This document shows positions 23,053 through 26,385 of a stretch of DNA of 26,385 nucleotides, in pieces (positions within the stretch are counted from its first letter, which is position 1; each line of letters opens with the position of its first letter). The DNA comes from Actinomycetes bacterium (GTDB lineage Bacteria; Actinomycetota; Actinomycetes; Actinomycetales; Microbacteriaceae): contig JAEYZI010000029.1 in assembly GCA_023428065.1 (NCBI GenBank), forward strand, positions 1 through 26,385, read 5' to 3'. A program made the translations under genes and the position numbers. The notes under the pieces were generated by a model that saw only the letters and a list, made by a program, of their open reading frames with translations, was not told where the DNA came from and searched no databases.

Positions 23053-23280
23053 TCAGCGCAGCACCAGCAGGTCGCCCGGCTGGCAGTCGAGCGCGTCGCA
23101 GATCGCGGTGAGCGTCGAGAAGCGGATGGCGCGCGCCCGGTCGTTCTTGAGCACCGAGAGGTTCACGAGGCTCACCCCCACGAGCTCCGAGAGCCGCGTG
23201 AGCGTCATCCCGCGCTCCTCGAGCAGCTCGTCGAGGCGGCAGTGGATGCGCCCCTCGTCGTCCGGCTCGGCCGGCGCCAT
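23053..23280 (-). CDS. YozG-like Xre family transcriptional regulator
   Basis: This small DNA-binding protein has 75 residues. After a short acidic N-terminus (MAPAEPDDEG) it is almost only a Cro/C1-type HTH: IHCRLDELLEERGMTLTRLS, then ELVGVSLVNLSVLKNDRARA, then FSTLTAICDALDCQPGDLLVL, the pattern of YozG-type regulators. Its ATG shares one base with the stop of the DUF2975-like gene (TGATG), so it is the last gene of a three-gene minus-strand operon. DUF2975 proteins commonly sit beside such regulators. It is the best candidate to bind the dyad at 24490-24524. Confidence 0.92.
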   Translation of the reverse strand: MAPAEPDDEGRIHCRLDELLEERGMTLTRLSELVGVSLVNLSVLKNDRARAIRFSTLTAICDALDCQPGDLLVLR

Positions 23281-23336
23281 CAGACGAGCCCGTCCGTGTC
23301 GCGCTGCAGCCGCTCGCCCGCCCGGATGACGTAGGC
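23276..23336. repeat. 61-bp direct repeat, copy 1
   Basis: It is identical to 23881-23941 except one base (C at 23319, T at 23924). It covers the first ATGGC of the Xre gene, the stop of the second DUF2975-like gene and its last 18 codons or so (VIRAGERLQRDTDGLV). Confidence 0.95.
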
Positions 23337-23885
23337 GAGCACCCCGAGCACGGTCGCGAGCCCGAGAAGCATCCAGTTCGGCAGGACGGTGTGCGCGCCC
23401 CACCCCCACTCGATCGGAAGCGCTGAACGGTCGACCGTCGTGGGATCGACGCCGTCGGGCAGGAGGAGAGTCGTCTGCACCAGGAGATTGCGGGTGAACT
23501 GTCCGACGGTCGCGCCGAACCCGAGCACGATCGCGAGCGCCGCGGTCGCCCGCGACACGGCGGCGTCGAAGCGCACGCTGCGGCGGATCCGCGAGGCGAG
23601 GTCCGACACGATCGCCGCCATCCCGGCGATGACGAAGCTTGCCAGCGCGAACGCGGCGGCGTTGAGAGCCCGCAAGGGCAGGGGGAGGCCCGAGATCAGG
23701 CCCTGGTCCAGGGCGTACACGCCCTCGCCGGGCGAGATGACGGTGTCGCCCGCGATCGACACGACGGCGTACGCGATGCCGGTCGCTGCCGCGCCGATCG
23801 CGACCACGAGCCCTGTTGCGCGGATGCCGCCGAGCGCGACGAGCCGGGTCGCGTGAGTCGCGCGCGTGGTCATCGTCGCGGCCAT
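23280..23885 (-). CDS. DUF2975-like membrane protein (second paralog)
   Basis: The protein has 201 residues from ATG 23885, which shares its first base with the stop of the upstream paralog. Four hydrophobic segments lie near residues 22-48, 70-98, 112-135 and 165-190. Between TM1 and TM2 is an extracytoplasmic stretch (SIAGDTVISPGEGVYALDQG). The C-terminus VIRAGERLQRDTDGLV is identical to that of the upstream paralog, while the rest differs strongly. Four TM helices, this tail and the following YozG-like gene fit DUF2975; the family's function is not known. An alternative start is the fifth codon, also ATG. Confidence 0.8.
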   Translation of the reverse strand: MAATMTTRATHATRLVALGGIRATGLVVAIGAAATGIAYAVVSIAGDTVISPGEGVYALDQGLISGLPLPLRALNAAAFALASFVIAGMAAIVSDLASRIRRSVRFDAAVSRATAALAIVLGFGATVGQFTRNLLVQTTLLLPDGVDPTTVDRSALPIEWGWGAHTVLPNWMLLGLATVLGVLAYVIRAGERLQRDTDGLV

Positions 23886-23941
23886 CAGACGAGCCCGTCC
23901 GTGTCGCGCTGCAGCCGCTCGCCTGCCCGGATGACGTAGGC
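23881..23941. repeat. 61-bp direct repeat, copy 2
   Basis: It is the partner of 23276-23336 (60 of 61 bases equal). It covers the stop of the first DUF2975-like gene, its last 18 codons or so and the first ATGGC of the second paralog, i.e. the same gene-junction register as copy 1. Confidence 0.95.
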
Positions 23942-24466
23942 CGCGACGAGCACGACGAAGCCGAACGCCCACGGGCCGAGGTGCAGCTCGAAGCCCGCCA
24001 CGTAGGGCTCGCCGAGGTCGCCGCCGGCCATCATCCGTCCGAGACCGTCGAGGCCGGCGGCGAGCATGCCGCCGAGGGACATGATGAGGCCGGTCGTGAG
24101 CACCGCCGGGTAGAGCACGCGGTGGAACGGCGTGCCGCGCGACGTCATCGCGAGGAACAGCACGACGGCGGCGCTGATGGCGGCCGCGACGACGAGCGAG
24201 ATCGCGGATGCCGCGACGAGCAGGCCGCGGGCCCCCTCGCCGAGGGCGCCGGATGCCACGGTCGCGCCCGTGAGGTCGCCGACGTTGCCGGGCAGCGGGG
24301 CGAACGCGATGAGGTCGACGGGACCGTCGCCGACCGCGAGGGCGATCGTGCGCCAGATGCCGTCGGCGACGGTGAGCAGGCCGAGGAGGCCCGCGAGCCC
24401 GGCGATGACGCCGAATGCGACGCGGTCGCCGAGGCCGAGCCTGGGCGTGGGTGTGGTGGTGCTCAT
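23885..24466 (-). CDS. DUF2975-like membrane protein (first paralog)
   Basis: The protein has 193 residues. TM segments lie near 17-38, 85-107, 120-143 and 165-182. Long extracytoplasmic stretch after TM1: VGDGPVDLIAFAPLPGNVGD. The tail VAAYVIRAGERLQRDTDGLV ends exactly like the second paralog. The start ATG 24466 is supported by GGAGG at 5-nt spacing and by the promoter 24505-24533. It is the first gene of the operon DUF2975-DUF2975-Xre. Function is unknown; the pairing with a small Xre protein suggests a membrane component whose synthesis that protein controls. Confidence 0.85.
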   Translation of the reverse strand: MSTTTPTPRLGLGDRVAFGVIAGLAGLLGLLTVADGIWRTIALAVGDGPVDLIAFAPLPGNVGDLTGATVASGALGEGARGLLVAASAISLVVAAAISAAVVLFLAMTSRGTPFHRVLYPAVLTTGLIMSLGGMLAAGLDGLGRMMAGGDLGEPYVAGFELHLGPWAFGFVVLVAAYVIRAGERLQRDTDGLV

Positions 24467-24489
24467 GGGTGCCTCCGCGAGGTGGTGCC

Positions 24490-24524
24490 TTATCGAATGT
24501 CGTTAACATAACGATGATCGATAA
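24490..24524. promoter_or_regulatory. Symmetric nested dyad over the DUF2975/Xre promoter
   Basis: TTATCG-5-CGTTA-3-TAACG-5-CGATAA: two pairs of inverted arms share one centre at 24507, with equal 5-nt gaps on both sides. The element covers the -10 box and most of the spacer of the minus-strand promoter. This is the form expected of an operator bound by one or two dimers. The binder is most likely the Xre protein of the operon. Confidence 0.7.
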
Positions 24525-24533
24525 CCTCGTCAA
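24505..24533 (-). promoter_or_regulatory. Promoter of the DUF2975/Xre operon
   Basis: On the minus strand TTGACG (24533-24528) and TATGTT (24510-24505) are separated by 17 nt, a near-consensus sigma-70-type promoter and the best one in the window. The expected leader is about 32 nt with GGAGG before the ATG. Confidence 0.75.
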
Positions 24534-24544
24534 CCTCGCCGCAT

Positions 24545-24604
24545 CCGAGGTGTCACTTTCTGTCACCCGCCCTCGTTGCCGGGCGACATAAAGTGACACC
24601 TCGG
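24545..24604. repeat. 60-nt palindromic element upstream of clpC
   Basis: The outer arms CCGAGGTGTCACTTT (24545-24559) and AAAGTGACACCTCGG (24590-24604) are perfect 15-bp reverse complements. Inside, TGTC/GACA and CCCG/CGGG continue the pairing with single mismatches. It lies between divergent promoters, so a terminator role is unlikely; a REP- or MITE-like repeat or a double regulator site is more likely. Confidence 0.75.
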
Positions 24605-24667
24605 GGACACGGGAGGGGCCGGATGCGCCCACGGCGAACAGGGGCATGCGGGCGGCGGACCCCTCGT

Positions 24668-24673
24668 TACCCT
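24668..24673 (+). promoter_or_regulatory. Candidate -10 box of clpC
   Basis: TACCCT lies 48 nt before ATG 24722, the same hexamer as before ftsH. GTATCG a little downstream (24679-24684) is an alternative. No clear -35 box and no certain ClgR site were seen. Confidence 0.3.
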
Positions 24674-24721
24674 CGATGTATCGCCGCGGCATCCGTTCGT
24701 CGTGGCGACGAGGAGTTGAGA

Positions 24722-26385
<1,664 letters not shown>

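Noticed and set aside
24545..24604. Rho-independent terminator
   Set aside because: No T-tract, and the element lies between divergent promoters, where no transcript ends.
23886..24692. N-terminal extension of the second DUF2975-like protein into the region of the first paralog and beyond (470-codon open frame)
   Set aside because: The upstream part is Arg-rich out-of-frame translation of the first paralog; the ATG at 23885 in the TGATG overlap gives the natural start.

Overview
The window is high-GC chromosomal DNA from an actinobacterium, most likely a member of the Microbacteriaceae. This rests on the overwhelming G/C at third codon positions, many GTG starts with GTGA stop/start overlaps, the tilS-hpt-ftsH-folE-folP-folB-folK-DUF3180 order, ClpC, and an intergenic palindrome of a type I associate with that family. 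The genus cannot be named from the sequence alone. No tRNA, rRNA, CRISPR, transposase or phage gene was seen, and no gene-free gap exceeds 300 bases (the largest is 24467-24721).

Layout. 1-6217 is a housekeeping block on the + strand: the 3' part of tilS, hpt, ftsH, four folate genes (folE, folP, folB, folK) overlapping by 4-14 nt, and a DUF3180 membrane protein. 6218-13607 is a sugar-utilisation operon: a lipoprotein substrate-binding protein, two permeases, a GH2 beta-galactosidase and a LacI-type regulator. It is preceded by a 32-bp palindrome that is the likely operator. 13637-18735 returns to core genes: two bacterial-PH membrane proteins (YdbS/YdbT-like), a Rossmann/DUF2520 protein, panC and lysS. 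The lac-type operon therefore looks inserted into a conserved core cluster.

18782-19211 holds three very small membrane-protein genes, ending convergently on a minus-strand pirin gene (19208-20194). A divergent lipoprotein of unknown function and a NhaP-type Na+/H+ antiporter follow. 23053-24466 is a minus-strand operon of two DUF2975-like membrane proteins and a YozG-like Xre regulator. It carries a 61-bp direct repeat at both gene junctions and a strikingly symmetric dyad over its promoter. A 60-nt imperfect palindrome separates it from clpC, which runs off the right edge.

How the parts work together. The folate genes take GTP to the pterin part of dihydropteroate. The sugar operon imports a galactoside, probably with an ATPase encoded elsewhere, hydrolyses it in the cytoplasm and is probably self-regulated by its last gene. 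DUF2520 and panC point to pantothenate synthesis. The DUF2975/Xre operon is the least understood unit. Several genes have a TANNNT -10 hexamer 6-8 nt before the start codon and no Shine-Dalgarno sequence, which is the signature of leaderless mRNA.
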